A DNA stretch of 64,000 nt, from the NCBI RefSeq assembly GCF_000826545.1, contig NZ_CDME01000010.1, positions 307,019 to 371,018 of the forward strand, in the 5' to 3' direction. The position numbers were made by a program, and so were the translations under genes. Every line of letters begins with the position of its first letter. Positions within the stretch are counted from its first letter, which is position 1. The notes under the pieces were generated by a model. It saw only the letters and a list, made by a program, of their open reading frames with translations, was not told the DNA's origin and ran no database searches. This stretch comes from Kibdelosporangium sp. MJ126-NF4 (GTDB taxonomy: Bacteria > Actinomycetota > Actinomycetes > Mycobacteriales > Pseudonocardiaceae). Shown one piece after another: positions 17,017 through 25,080 of the stretch.

Positions 17017-18088
17017 CGGCGATCTTCGCAACGGCCAGCGCGTTGAGCGGGCCGAGATAGATCCCGTCCGAGACGCTGGTGTACGTCCTGGTCTTCGATG
17101 CCTGCCAGTTCGGGAACTTCGCGAACAGGTCGGCGGCCATCGTGTCCGGGTTCTCGCTCGCCTGGTACACCCCGATCACCAGCACGTCCACAGTGGCCGT
17201 GGCCAGCGCCTCGGCGTTGATCTCCGCGAGTGCGGCGGTGTCCTTGCCCCCGAACGGGTTCACGCCACCGGCACGGGCGACGATGTCGTCGTAGATGCCG
17301 CCGCCGAAGATCGCGGGCAGGCCGTTGTTGTTCATCATCGCCATTCCCGGGAACGCGACAAGGACGTTCTTGCGCGGCTTGCCGTCGACTCGCTTCTGAA
17401 CGGCCGTGATGTCCGCGCGTGCCTTCGTGATGTGGTCGGCGGCTCGCTGCTGCACGTCGAAGATCTCGCCGAGTGTGCGCAGCAGTTCGAACGACGACTC
17501 CACAGACTGCGCCTTGTAGCGTTCGGTGTCCTCAGGGCGTGCCGACGGCGCGCCGAACGCGCAGTTGACGGGTGTCACCAGGCTTTTGATGCCCTGCGAG
17601 TCGAGCTGGTCACGGGTTGCCGCACCGGTCTTCTCGTCGAACCCGTGCGCCGACGTGGACACCACCAGGTCCGGTCTGAGCGCCAGCACCTGTTCGCGCG
17701 GCACCGCGAAGTTCTCGTTGAGCTTGAGCCCGGCGGTGGGCACAGCCTTGATCCTGTCGACCATCTCCGGCTGCTCGGACACGCCGTAGGACTGGCTGTT
17801 GGCCAGGATCCGGTCCTGGATCCCCAGTGTGACGAAGCTTTCCACCTCGCCGACCGACGCGCCGTTGAGCAGCAGGACGCGGCTCGGTGCCCTGTCGAAC
17901 GTGATCTTTCGGCCGCAGTTGTCGATCGTGAGCGGATACGTGGTCGGTTTGGCTGTGACCACGGCGGTGTCGAGCGGTGGCGGCGGCGCGGCCGGAGCCG
18001 CGGACTGCCCGCCGCACGCGGTGGACAGCATGACAGCCGCCACCGCCGTCGCGACTGCGGACAGGGACCGGCGTCGAGTGGAGAGCAT
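16994..18088 (-). CDS. FecB-type substrate-binding lipoprotein
   Basis: A 364-residue binding protein with a lipoprotein signal; the lipobox LSTAC puts the lipidated Cys at residue 25. The mature domain has the FecB/BtuF signature (DNCGRKITFDRAPSRVLLL and RPDLVVSTSAHGF) with a long helix in the middle. It binds a metal chelate outside the membrane. The ATG start is supported by the signal peptide; a TTG lies two codons upstream. It starts two bases after the stop of a short minus-strand frame described separately. I do not see a convincing IdeR or Zur box, so which metal is carried remains open. Confidence 0.85.
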   Translation of the reverse strand: MLSTRRRSLSAVATAVAAVMLSTACGGQSAAPAAPPPPLDTAVVTAKPTTYPLTIDNCGRKITFDRAPSRVLLLNGASVGEVESFVTLGIQDRILANSQSYGVSEQPEMVDRIKAVPTAGLKLNENFAVPREQVLALRPDLVVSTSAHGFDEKTGAATRDQLDSQGIKSLVTPVNCAFGAPSARPEDTERYKAQSVESSFELLRTLGEIFDVQQRAADHITKARADITAVQKRVDGKPRKNVLVAFPGMAMMNNNGLPAIFGGGIYDDIVARAGGVNPFGGKDTAALAEINAEALATATVDVLVIGVYQASENPDTMAADLFAKFPNWQASKTRTYTSVSDGIYLGPLNALAVAKIADVAHRDR

Positions 18089-18090
18089 GG

Positions 18091-18360
18091 TCAAGAAGTC
18101 GCGCCGACACCCGGTCGAGTTCCCGTGCTGCGACGGTCACTGTGTCGCCGGTGCGATGCCCACGATCTTGTCGAACTCGCGGGCGCTGTACTTATCGCCC
18201 TCGCGTTGCGGGCCCACTGCTCGCCATCATTGTCAGTACATAACGGTTTTAACGGCTCTTCCGTTGTTTCCTGTGCGGACGCGGCAGGCATTCCGGCGAC
18301 GGCGAATGTGCAGAACAGAACGAGGAACACCGCCACTCGACGAGCGAATCCGATCCTCAT
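18091..18360 (-). pseudogene. Short secreted-peptide gene, probably frameshifted
   Basis: An ATG frame opens with a clear signal peptide (MRIGFARRVAVFLVLF... ASA/QETTEE). For the first ~48 residues it is plausible. After the EQW residues near base 18216 the frame loses G/C third-position bias. Another frame on the same strand then has strong bias for 25 codons and ends at a TGA at 18138, encoding GDKYSAREFDKIVGIAPATQ. The simplest reading is a small secreted protein of about 75 residues broken by an indel near 18210-18225. As written, the open frame runs on to a stop two bases before the binding-protein ATG, so an intact 89-residue leader gene is the alternative. The function is unknown. Confidence 0.4.
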
Positions 18361-18539
18361 ACGTATGAATCCGCACCGGCCGGAACGCCGTTGGCCGCCG
18401 TGTCCCGGATGTCCGAATCGTTGCCTGGCCGCAACCGCCGCGCCAGTTCGGGACGTGATCGGCGATTCGGGCGCGCGAGCTGGGTGGGTGTGACATCCTG
18501 TGCGGAGTGTTCAGGCAGGACTGATACAGGCGGTAGCAC

Positions 18540-19067
18540 GTGAAGACGCCCGACGAGTGGATGCGGGATTTCGAGTCCAAGATCGCTGACGCGCAGGCCA
18601 AGGCCGCCGCGGTGCAGCAGGGACTGGCGAACGCGGAAGGCAGCGCGTCGTCCAAGGACGGCACGGTGACGATCACGGTCGCGCCGACCGGCGCGTTGAC
18701 GAACGTGCGGCTGACAGCCGAGGCGATGCGCATGTCGCACTCGCAGCTCGCAGCCGAGATCATGGCCGTGGCCCGCAGCGCCCAGCGCTCGGCCGCCGTG
18801 CAGGTGGCGGAGACGTTCGAGCAGGTCAACGGCGCGGGCTCGGAGTCGTACCGCCTGATCACCGAGTACCTTCCGCCTGCCGAGGAAGAGCAGGACGACG
18901 AGGACCTGGAGCGGCGGCAGTACGGATTCGAGGACGGCTCGGACACCGCCGAGCAGCCGCAGCCGCAGGCCCCGACACAGGCCCCGGCCCCGCCGCGTCG
19001 TCCGGCGTCGCGCCCGGACGAAAGCGACGACACCGAATTCGGCAGCGGTTCGATTTTCCGCGGCTGA
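18540..19067 (+). CDS. YbaB/EbfC-family nucleoid-associated-like protein
   Basis: A 175-residue protein with an N-terminal YbaB/EbfC domain (residues 1-105: coiled-coil start, then DGTVTITVAPTGALTNVRL) and an acidic, proline-rich tail. YbaB proteins bind DNA as dimers, but in actinomycetes long-tailed members regularly sit beside WXG100 and toxin genes of type VII secretion loci, where their role is unknown. The GTG start follows a purine-poor leader; it is supported by the family N-terminus. It is the first gene of a three-gene set with the WXG100-like protein and the TNT-type protein. Confidence 0.8.
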   Translation: MKTPDEWMRDFESKIADAQAKAAAVQQGLANAEGSASSKDGTVTITVAPTGALTNVRLTAEAMRMSHSQLAAEIMAVARSAQRSAAVQVAETFEQVNGAGSESYRLITEYLPPAEEEQDDEDLERRQYGFEDGSDTAEQPQPQAPTQAPAPPRRPASRPDESDDTEFGSGSIFRG

Positions 19068-19186
19068 GCCGTCGTTTCCGATTCGCGCGTGCGAACGAAT
19101 GCGACTGTGTCAGTCTGTACGGGAACGAATTCGGGTCGGCCGGCATCTGAACGGCAACGAGTGAGCATGGAGACCGGGGGACAGCT

Positions 19187-20038
19187 GTGACCGAATGGTA
19201 TGAGGGCGCCGGTGTCGTCGAGAGTGTCGCCGGGTTCGTCGACACGTTGACCGCGGAGTCCGAGGGGGAGGGCGTCGACGTCATCGACGCGGCCATCGGC
19301 GGCGCGGGAATGGTCGTCGACCTGGTCTCGTCCGCGGCCAACCCGCTCGCGGCGGTGTTCTCGGCCGGTGTCGGCTGGCTGCTCGAACACATCGACTTCA
19401 TCCGTGAGCCCCTCGACGCGTTGCTCGGCAACCCGGACGAGATCAACGCCAACACGCACCAGCTCAAGTCGGCCGCGCTGGAAATGAAGATGATCGCCGA
19501 GGAGCACCGCCAGGACATCGCCGCGATGGGTGGCGCGTGGTCCGGCGAGTCGAACGAGGCGTTCAAGCAGAACCAGGAGACGGTCGCGGCCCAGTACGAG
19601 GCGCTCGGCAAGACCATGGACGGCACGGCGTCCACGTACGCGCTGTCCGGTGCCCTGGTCGTCGAGCTGCGGGCGATGGTCTTCGACTGGATCTCGGACC
19701 TGATCGGCGAGCTGATCGCGGGCGCCCTGATCGCGCTGGCCTCGGCGGTGGTCACGGTCGGTGGTTCGATCGCGGCGTACTGCGGCTACGCGGGCACGCG
19801 CGCGGCCATGCTCGCGACGAAGATGGCGTCCCGGTTGAGCAAGCTGATGGCGGCCATGAAGCGGTTCGGCGTGCGGATCGCCAAGCTGCAGGAGAAGATG
19901 TCCGGCCTGATGAAGGGCCTGGAGAAGTTCGCGGACTACGGCGACTACGCCAAGACCGCCTACGACGCCGTCAAGCCGTACGAGATGCCGCAGGCCCAGC
20001 CGCAGACCCCGGGCGTGAACCCCGGCACCGCCAGTTAG
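19187..20038 (+). CDS. WXG100-superfamily-like type VII secretion protein with hydrophobic C-terminal region
   Basis: A 283-residue mostly helical protein. The segment GGAWSGESNEAF near residues 115-126 has the W-x-G turn between two helices typical of WXG100/ESX substrates. It is flanked by helices NANTHQLKSAALEMKMIAEE and FKQNQETVAAQYEALGKTM. Downstream, residues 150-205 are hydrophobic, with a possible membrane-inserting hairpin (ELIAGALIALASAVVTVGG). It probably is exported by, or escorts cargo to, an ESX-type system that is not encoded in this window. The GTG is preceded by GGGGGA. It lies between YbaB and the TNT-type gene, with ~120-base gaps. Confidence 0.72.
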   Translation: MTEWYEGAGVVESVAGFVDTLTAESEGEGVDVIDAAIGGAGMVVDLVSSAANPLAAVFSAGVGWLLEHIDFIREPLDALLGNPDEINANTHQLKSAALEMKMIAEEHRQDIAAMGGAWSGESNEAFKQNQETVAAQYEALGKTMDGTASTYALSGALVVELRAMVFDWISDLIGELIAGALIALASAVVTVGGSIAAYCGYAGTRAAMLATKMASRLSKLMAAMKRFGVRIAKLQEKMSGLMKGLEKFADYGDYAKTAYDAVKPYEMPQAQPQTPGVNPGTAS

Positions 20039-20159
20039 TGCGCATATCACCCGATCGAGCGACGGGCGGACGGCAGTCGGGGGACGTCCACGCGACCGCC
20101 GTGGCGGCTCGTCCTAATGTGGTCGGGGAAGTGCACGATTCACCGGGGGAAGGCAGCTC

Positions 20160-22505
20160 GTGAGCAAGCGCATCGGTGTCAGCGGCAGCGCGGTGTTCGC
20201 CGTCGAGGATGGACCGGATCGGACCTGGCACGTCGAGCAGGACGTGCCGGTCGACGGCCAGGTGGTCACGTTGCCCGACGGGCGCGAGGTCAAGCAGGTG
20301 CCGCAGGCCGAGCTGGAGTCCGTGTTCACGTTGCACACGGTGGACGCCGACGGCGTGGACGTCGCGGACGCCGATCCGATGGCGGGCCACCTCGCGGCTG
20401 CGGGCACGGTCGTCCGGCAGTTGCGTGAGGTCGCGCGCGACGAGCGTCTGGCCGTGTGGTTTCCGTCGATGCTGAGTGAGGCCGCTCCGGAAGGGGACCC
20501 GAACACGGCGTCCGGTGCGTTGCTGGCGTCGCTGGGCGCGTCGCTGGCCGGGGCCGCGCCGGACGGCTGGAGCGAACTGACGCTCGAGTGTGAGGCGCTC
20601 GTGTCGCGCATGGTCCTCACGGTCACGGTGACGATGGCCGACGGCGCCGTCCTGCACTGGTCGCCGCCGCCCATGGTGAGCCAGTGGTTGCACCGGCTGC
20701 GGATGCGCGACTACCACCCCGGCCGGGGCGTGTGGTTCCGGGCGCGGTTCGAGCTCACGCCCAACGCGCCGGTCGTGCGCGATGTCGACGCGCTCAGCCC
20801 GTTGAGCTTCATGACCGACGCCGAGGACTGCGCGGACGAACTGCGGCTGTTGCCCCGCAACGCGGACTCTGTCCCCCGGTGGTTGCTGGACGCGGCCGTG
20901 CGCAGCCAGCAGGCCGGGCGCAGCGGATACGCCGAGGAGCCGGTCGCCGCGGCTCGCCCGGAGATGGTGCCGCTGTTCGACGGCAGGGACGAGACCGGGC
21001 AGCCGTCCTGGTATCGGCCTGTGCTCGGCGCGGTGGAGCAGCAGGCGGTGCTGGAGTACCTGCGGAGCGCGCCGCTCGTGTTGTCCGCGCGAGGTTTCGC
21101 ACGGGACGAACTGGCGGGCACCGACAACGCCGTCCCGATGGGTTTCCACACCGACGGTCAGTTCGTGTGGTCCAGCGCCTCCGGTTACTACCTGGAGAAG
21201 CACGGGGTACCACCCGCGCTGGCGTTGGTCGAGCACATCCGGGCGGCTCGGCACCGGTTGCCGGGAACTGTCCCCGCGCTCGCCCTGGACCGCGCGTCGG
21301 CGCTGGCCATGGGGCGTCCGTGGGACGAGGCCGAAGCGGACGTCAAGGCCAACCAGGCGCTCGGCCCGGTCGAGTCGGCGGTCATCACCCACCGGATCAG
21401 CCCGCGCTTCTACAGCGTCTTCGCCGAGCGTGAGGGGGCGTGGTGCCTGGTCCGCGACGGTGACCGGTACCGCGTGCACCGGTCCGGGGATCCGCGTAGC
21501 GCGGTCCTGTTCGACGACGTCCGGCAGGCGGCCGTGTACCTGGCCGGGCAGTTGGCCGCCGACGGCCCCAGCATGGAGTACGAACTGGGGGAGGAGATCC
21601 CGGCCTGGCAGTCGCCGCTGGTGGTGTTGTCCGACGACCCGCCGGTCGAGTCGTTCGCGGCCATCAGCACGGTGATGGTCCAGAACATCGAGGTGGACCG
21701 GCACGGCGGCCCCGAGGGCAACCTGGTGTACGTCGCCGACACCCCGTTCGAGCAGCGCGGACTGCCCGCCGAGTACGCCAACCGCCCGTACCACCGGTAC
21801 CGGATCAGCGGTGACCCGTGGCGGGTCGTGTCCGTCGTGTCCGCCGCCGGTGGCCAGGGATACCTGCTGCCCAAGCCGCTCGACGAGTACGTGCGGTCCG
21901 GGTACATCGAGGAGATCACCCCGACCGGACCTGCGCACCCGGGGCTGCCGCCGATCAACGACGGCATGCGCGCGGCGGCCGCCGAGAACCCCAACGGCTG
22001 GGTGTACTGCGCGGACCCGGACGTCGACCCGAGGTTCATCGACGGCATCCCGCTGCCGGTGCTGCTCGGCGGCTACAAGGTCGGCCCGGACGGCCAGCTC
22101 ACCGGCGAGACGTACATCAACGAGGACTACCGGCCCAGCCCGCGCCTGCGCGGCTACCCGGAGCCGCGGACCGACTTCGAACTCGTCCTCGGCTACGTCG
22201 CGGCCGGGTGGCTGTCGCACCCGAGCATCCTGCCGGTCACGCTGGACGCGCCGTTCCTGCTGCAGACGGACGGAAACCGCGGCCTGCGCATCGGTGTGGA
22301 CGGCAACGGCCGCGAGTTCCTCGTGGTCTACTCCTCGCCGGGCTTCGTGCCGCCGAACACCCAGGACATCATGCAGAGCACGGGCCGGGAACTGGCGCCC
22401 GCGCTGGCGGGGCTCACGGTGATCGTCAACCCGGGTGGCAACTTCGGCATCGAACTGCCCGGCGACGACATCATGCGCGCCGCTGGAGTTCCCCAGCAGG
22501 CGTGA
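20160..22505 (+). CDS. Large protein with TNT-type toxin domain and type VII secretion-associated C-terminal domain
   Basis: A 781-residue protein. The N-terminal ~480 residues are soluble, acidic and unassigned. Residues ~520-600 resemble the tuberculosis necrotizing toxin (TNT) domain, an NAD-glycohydrolase fold: [15 protein letters not shown], a Gly-Gly-Gln turn ([10 protein letters not shown]) and [13 protein letters not shown]. Residues ~620-690 ([30 protein letters not shown] and [16 protein letters not shown]) match the type VII secretion-associated domain often found near such toxins. A final SseB-like segment follows. I cannot verify catalytic residues. No WXG100 helix pair is present in this chain; the upstream 283-residue protein may supply it. 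GTG start follows GGGGGAAGG. Confidence 0.65.
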   Translation: MSKRIGVSGSAVFAVEDGPDRTWHVEQDVPVDGQVVTLPDGREVKQVPQAELESVFTLHTVDADGVDVADADPMAGHLAAAGTVVRQLREVARDERLAVWFPSMLSEAAPEGDPNTASGALLASLGASLAGAAPDGWSELTLECEALVSRMVLTVTVTMADGAVLHWSPPPMVSQWLHRLRMRDYHPGRGVWFRARFELTPNAPVVRDVDALSPLSFMTDAEDCADELRLLPRNADSVPRWLLDAAVRSQQAGRSGYAEEPVAAARPEMVPLFDGRDETGQPSWYRPVLGAVEQQAVLEYLRSAPLVLSARGFARDELAGTDNAVPMGFHTDGQFVWSSASGYYLEKHGVPPALALVEHIRAARHRLPGTVPALALDRASALAMGRPWDEAEADVKANQALGPVESAVITHRISPRFYSVFAEREGAWCLVRDGDRYRVHRSGDPRSAVLFDDVRQAAVYLAGQLAADGPSMEYELGEEIPAWQSPLVVLSDDPPVESFAAISTVMVQNIEVDRHGGPEGNLVYVADTPFEQRGLPAEYANRPYHRYRISGDPWRVVSVVSAAGGQGYLLPKPLDEYVRSGYIEEITPTGPAHPGLPPINDGMRAAAAENPNGWVYCADPDVDPRFIDGIPLPVLLGGYKVGPDGQLTGETYINEDYRPSPRLRGYPEPRTDFELVLGYVAAGWLSHPSILPVTLDAPFLLQTDGNRGLRIGVDGNGREFLVVYSSPGFVPPNTQDIMQSTGRELAPALAGLTVIVNPGGNFGIELPGDDIMRAAGVPQQA

Positions 22506-22576
22506 CGGTCACGCACGCGTTGACCATGGTGGGTCTCACAAGAGCAGGAACGGTGGGACGGTGGTTCACTGTCCAC

Positions 22577-23008
22577 ATGGCAGACGAGACCGTAGCGCTC
22601 AGCCCCACGGACTGGGTGCAGGACCAGACCACGAAGATCCTCGAGACCGGGACCACCGAGGGCATCGAGGTGTTCGGCAAGCCGATCGTGCTGCTGACAC
22701 TCCGTGGAGCGAAGACCGGCAAGCTGCGCTACACGCCCGTGATGCGCGTGGAGCACGACGGCAAGTACGCGGTCGTCGCGTCCAAGGGTGGCGCCCCCGA
22801 ACATCCCACCTGGTACCACAACATCAAGGCGTACCCCGAGTTCCCGCTGCAGGACGGGACCGTGACCAAGGACTACGTCGCCCGCGAGGTGGACGGCGCC
22901 GAGCGGGCCGAGTGGTGGGAGCGGGCCGTCGCGGCCTATCCGCCCTACGCCGAGTACCAGGAGAAGACCGACCGGCAGATCCCGGTGTTCGTGCTCGAAC
23001 CCAAGTGA
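22577..23008 (+). CDS. F420-dependent (Ddn-type) nitroreductase family protein
   Basis: A 143-residue split beta-barrel protein of the deazaflavin-dependent nitroreductase family. The core [24 protein letters not shown] and the following [16 protein letters not shown] segment are the F420-binding signature. It uses reduced F420 to reduce quinones or other electrophiles and is usually membrane-peripheral and protective against oxidative stress. The ATG start gives the normal family length; a longer in-frame extension upstream overlaps the toxin gene and is not family-like. A strong hairpin follows the stop. Confidence 0.85.
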   Translation: MADETVALSPTDWVQDQTTKILETGTTEGIEVFGKPIVLLTLRGAKTGKLRYTPVMRVEHDGKYAVVASKGGAPEHPTWYHNIKAYPEFPLQDGTVTKDYVAREVDGAERAEWWERAVAAYPPYAEYQEKTDRQIPVFVLEPK

Positions 23009-23013
23009 CGTCG

Positions 23014-23052
23014 TGACCGTCGGCCCGCCGGTACGGAGTGGGCCGACGGTCA
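23014..23052. terminator. Bidirectional hairpin overlapping the soxR stop
   Basis: Perfect 13-bp inverted repeat (TGACCGTCGGCCC at 23014-23026, complement at 23040-23052), loop 13 bases. The right arm contains the stop codon of soxR, so the hairpin can end both converging transcripts. Confidence 0.7.
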
Positions 23053-23523
23053 TGCCTCCGGCGGCGGTACTGGTCGCAGCAGACGGCGGGGCCCCATCCC
23101 GGTCGCACCGAGCTTGTCATCCGGGTTGACGAGCAGACAGCGGTCGATCGACAGGCAGCCGCAGCCGACGCAGTCGGTGAACTTGTCCCGCAGCTGCGTG
23201 AGATGGTGGATGCGCTCGTCGAGCTGGGCTCGCCAGTGTGAGGACAACCGTTCCCAGTCCTTGCGGCCTGGGACCCGGTTGTCCGGCAACGTGCTGAAAC
23301 ACTCCCTGATCTGCGTGAGCGGGATTCCGACGCGCTGGGCGATCTGGATGAACGCCACCCGGCGAAGGGTTTCGCGTGGGTATCTGCGCTGGTTTCCCGC
23401 TGTCCGCCTGCTCGTGATGAGCCGCTGGCGTTCGTAGAAGTGCAGGGCCGACACCGGCACGCCACTACGAGCCGACAGCTGCCCGACGGTGAGCTCGGAC
23501 AGGTGCCATGCCGGTGGTTTCAC
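23050..23523 (-). CDS. soxR: SoxR-type redox-sensing MerR regulator
   Basis: A 157-residue MerR-family regulator. The N-terminal winged helix (LTVGQLSARSGVPVSALHFY) is followed by a dimerisation helix and the [2Fe-2S] cluster motif C-x2-C-x-C-x5-C (CVGCGCLSIDRC, about residues 119-130), which is diagnostic of SoxR. Oxidation of the cluster by redox-cycling compounds activates target promoters. Its ATG overlaps the stop of the MFS transporter gene (ATGA), so it is the second gene of an operon with the pump it should control. In actinomycetes SoxR responds to self-made redox-active metabolites. Confidence 0.92.
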   Translation of the reverse strand: MKPPAWHLSELTVGQLSARSGVPVSALHFYERQRLITSRRTAGNQRRYPRETLRRVAFIQIAQRVGIPLTQIRECFSTLPDNRVPGRKDWERLSSHWRAQLDERIHHLTQLRDKFTDCVGCGCLSIDRCLLVNPDDKLGATGMGPRRLLRPVPPPEA

Positions 23524-25034
23524 GACGCCGGTCGCCGCAGCAGGATCAGGAAGAACGCGGCCGTGATGACCAGCACACCGACGCAGATGCCCGCGATCAG
23601 GTGCAGTCCACCGGTGAACGCGGCCCGCGCGGCACCGAGCAACTCGGCGCCGATGTGCTCCGGCGACCGCGCCGCGACGGACACAGCGCCGCTGAGAGTG
23701 GTCCGTGCGGTCTGCGCCGCCTCGGCCGTGAGCCCAGGCGGCACGGAGTCAGCCAACCGGCCACTGTAGACAGCCGTGCCGACGCTGCCGAGCACCGCGA
23801 TACCCAGCGCGCCACCGAGTTCCGGTGCCGTCTCGGACAACGCGGACGCCTCACCCGCCCGAGCGGCAGGCGCGGAACCGACGACGAGGTCGGTGGTGAG
23901 GGTCATCATCGGGCCGAGCCCGGCGGAGACCACGACCGAACCGGCCACCAGCGTGGGAAGCCCGCCGTCCGGCGTCACCTGGGTGAGCACGAGGAAACCG
24001 ACGGCGGACAGGAGTAGCCCGGCCGCGACGACGACACCGGGGCTGATGCGGCGCACGAACACTGGCGCGAGTGTGGATCCCAGGATCACCCCGCACGCGG
24101 CCGGTGCCGTCCACAGTCCGGCGTGCAGCGGCGACAGACCGAACACGAGCTGGAGGTACTGCGCCAGATAGAAGTTGGCGCCGAACAGGACGAAGACGCC
24201 GAACAGCAGGGTCGCCAGCGACACACTGAACGACGGGGACCGCAGCAGCCGCAGGTCGATCAGCGGAACGGCCAGCGTGCGCTGCCGCCGGACGAACACC
24301 GCCGCGACGACCAGACCAGCCACAATGGACACGATGGCCACCGTGCTCACGCCGTGCTCCGCCATGTTCTTGATGCCGTAGATCACTGCGAGGACAGCGA
24401 CGAGGGACATCACCACGCTGAGGATGTCGATGCCACCGCGCGGGGCCTCCCGGTGCTCCGGCAACAGCATGGGGCCCGCGACCAGGAAGACCGCGGTGAC
24501 CGGGACGGCGATCAGGAACACCGCGCCCCACCAGGAATGCTGCAGGATCCAACCGCCGACGAGCGGGCCGATCGCCGTGCCACCTGCGACACTGGCGATG
24601 ACGATCCCGATCGCCACGGTCCGCTGCCGCGGGTCACGGAAAATGGTCGCAGCGAGCGACAAGGACGACGGCATCAGCGTCGCCCCGGCGATCCCGAGCA
24701 GCGCCCGTGTCGCGATCAGCATCTCGGCGTTGACCGAGAACGCCGCCAGCACCGACACGAGACCGAACGCGGCGGCACCGATCAGCAGCATCCGGCGGCG
24801 GCCGATCCGGTCGCCGAGGGTGCCCATCGTGATCAGCGAGCCCGCGAGCAGGAACCCGTAGCCGTCGACGATCCACAGCGACTGCGCCGCCGTCGGCGCG
24901 AGATCATGCGATATCGCGGGCAGTGCGAGGTTGGGGATGGTCAACTCGAGCGACGCCAGCATGGTGGGCAGCGCGAGCACCGCGAGCCCGGCCCACTCGC
25001 GGCGCCCGGCCCGGGGCGGGGAATCCGTGTCCAT
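23520..25034 (-). CDS. DHA2-family MFS multidrug exporter
   Basis: A 504-residue integral membrane protein with 14 predicted helices, MFS motif A (GDRIGRRRM near residue 75) and the antiporter motif C (GTAIGPLVGG near residue 155), as in QacA/SmvA-type drug:proton antiporters. It should export a hydrophobic or cationic antibiotic. It is followed by soxR with a four-base overlap. The promoter is a MerR-type element with 19-base spacing; the predicted transcription start is within a few bases of the ATG, so the mRNA may be leaderless. Confidence 0.88.
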   Translation of the reverse strand: MDTDSPPRAGRREWAGLAVLALPTMLASLELTIPNLALPAISHDLAPTAAQSLWIVDGYGFLLAGSLITMGTLGDRIGRRRMLLIGAAAFGLVSVLAAFSVNAEMLIATRALLGIAGATLMPSSLSLAATIFRDPRQRTVAIGIVIASVAGGTAIGPLVGGWILQHSWWGAVFLIAVPVTAVFLVAGPMLLPEHREAPRGGIDILSVVMSLVAVLAVIYGIKNMAEHGVSTVAIVSIVAGLVVAAVFVRRQRTLAVPLIDLRLLRSPSFSVSLATLLFGVFVLFGANFYLAQYLQLVFGLSPLHAGLWTAPAACGVILGSTLAPVFVRRISPGVVVAAGLLLSAVGFLVLTQVTPDGGLPTLVAGSVVVSAGLGPMMTLTTDLVVGSAPAARAGEASALSETAPELGGALGIAVLGSVGTAVYSGRLADSVPPGLTAEAAQTARTTLSGAVSVAARSPEHIGAELLGAARAAFTGGLHLIAGICVGVLVITAAFFLILLRRPAS

Positions 25035-25042
25035 GCTGATGA

Positions 25043-25073
25043 ACGCTAGAACCTGAACAATGGTTCAGGTCAA
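25043..25073 (-). promoter_or_regulatory. SoxR-type promoter with SoxR box
   Basis: Minus strand: -35 TTGACC (25068-25073) and -10 TAGCGT (25043-25048) are separated by 19 bases, the overlong spacing used by MerR-family activators. The spacer carries the perfect palindrome ACCTGAAC-AATG-GTTCAGGT (25051-25070), similar in shape to known SoxR boxes. The MFS-soxR operon begins just downstream. Confidence 0.8.
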
Positions 25074-25080
25074 GTCCCGA

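Noticed and set aside
16994..18088. Assignment of the FecB-type importer specifically to heme, B12 or a named siderophore
   Set aside because: Binding-site residues diverge widely in this family and no biosynthetic or regulatory context fixes the ligand.
18216..18242. Zur/IdeR-like AT-rich element (GACAATGATGG) upstream of the metallophore binding protein
   Set aside because: Only one half is recognisable and no inverted partner is present, so no metal-regulator box can be supported.
18233..20050. 605-codon minus-strand frame covering YbaB and WXG100-like genes
   Set aside because: Antisense shadow; includes the real short secreted-peptide region only in a different frame.
19971..22220. Long minus-strand frame opposite the TNT-type gene
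   Set aside because: Same antisense artefact; no family motifs, and no ribosome-binding site at a sensible start.
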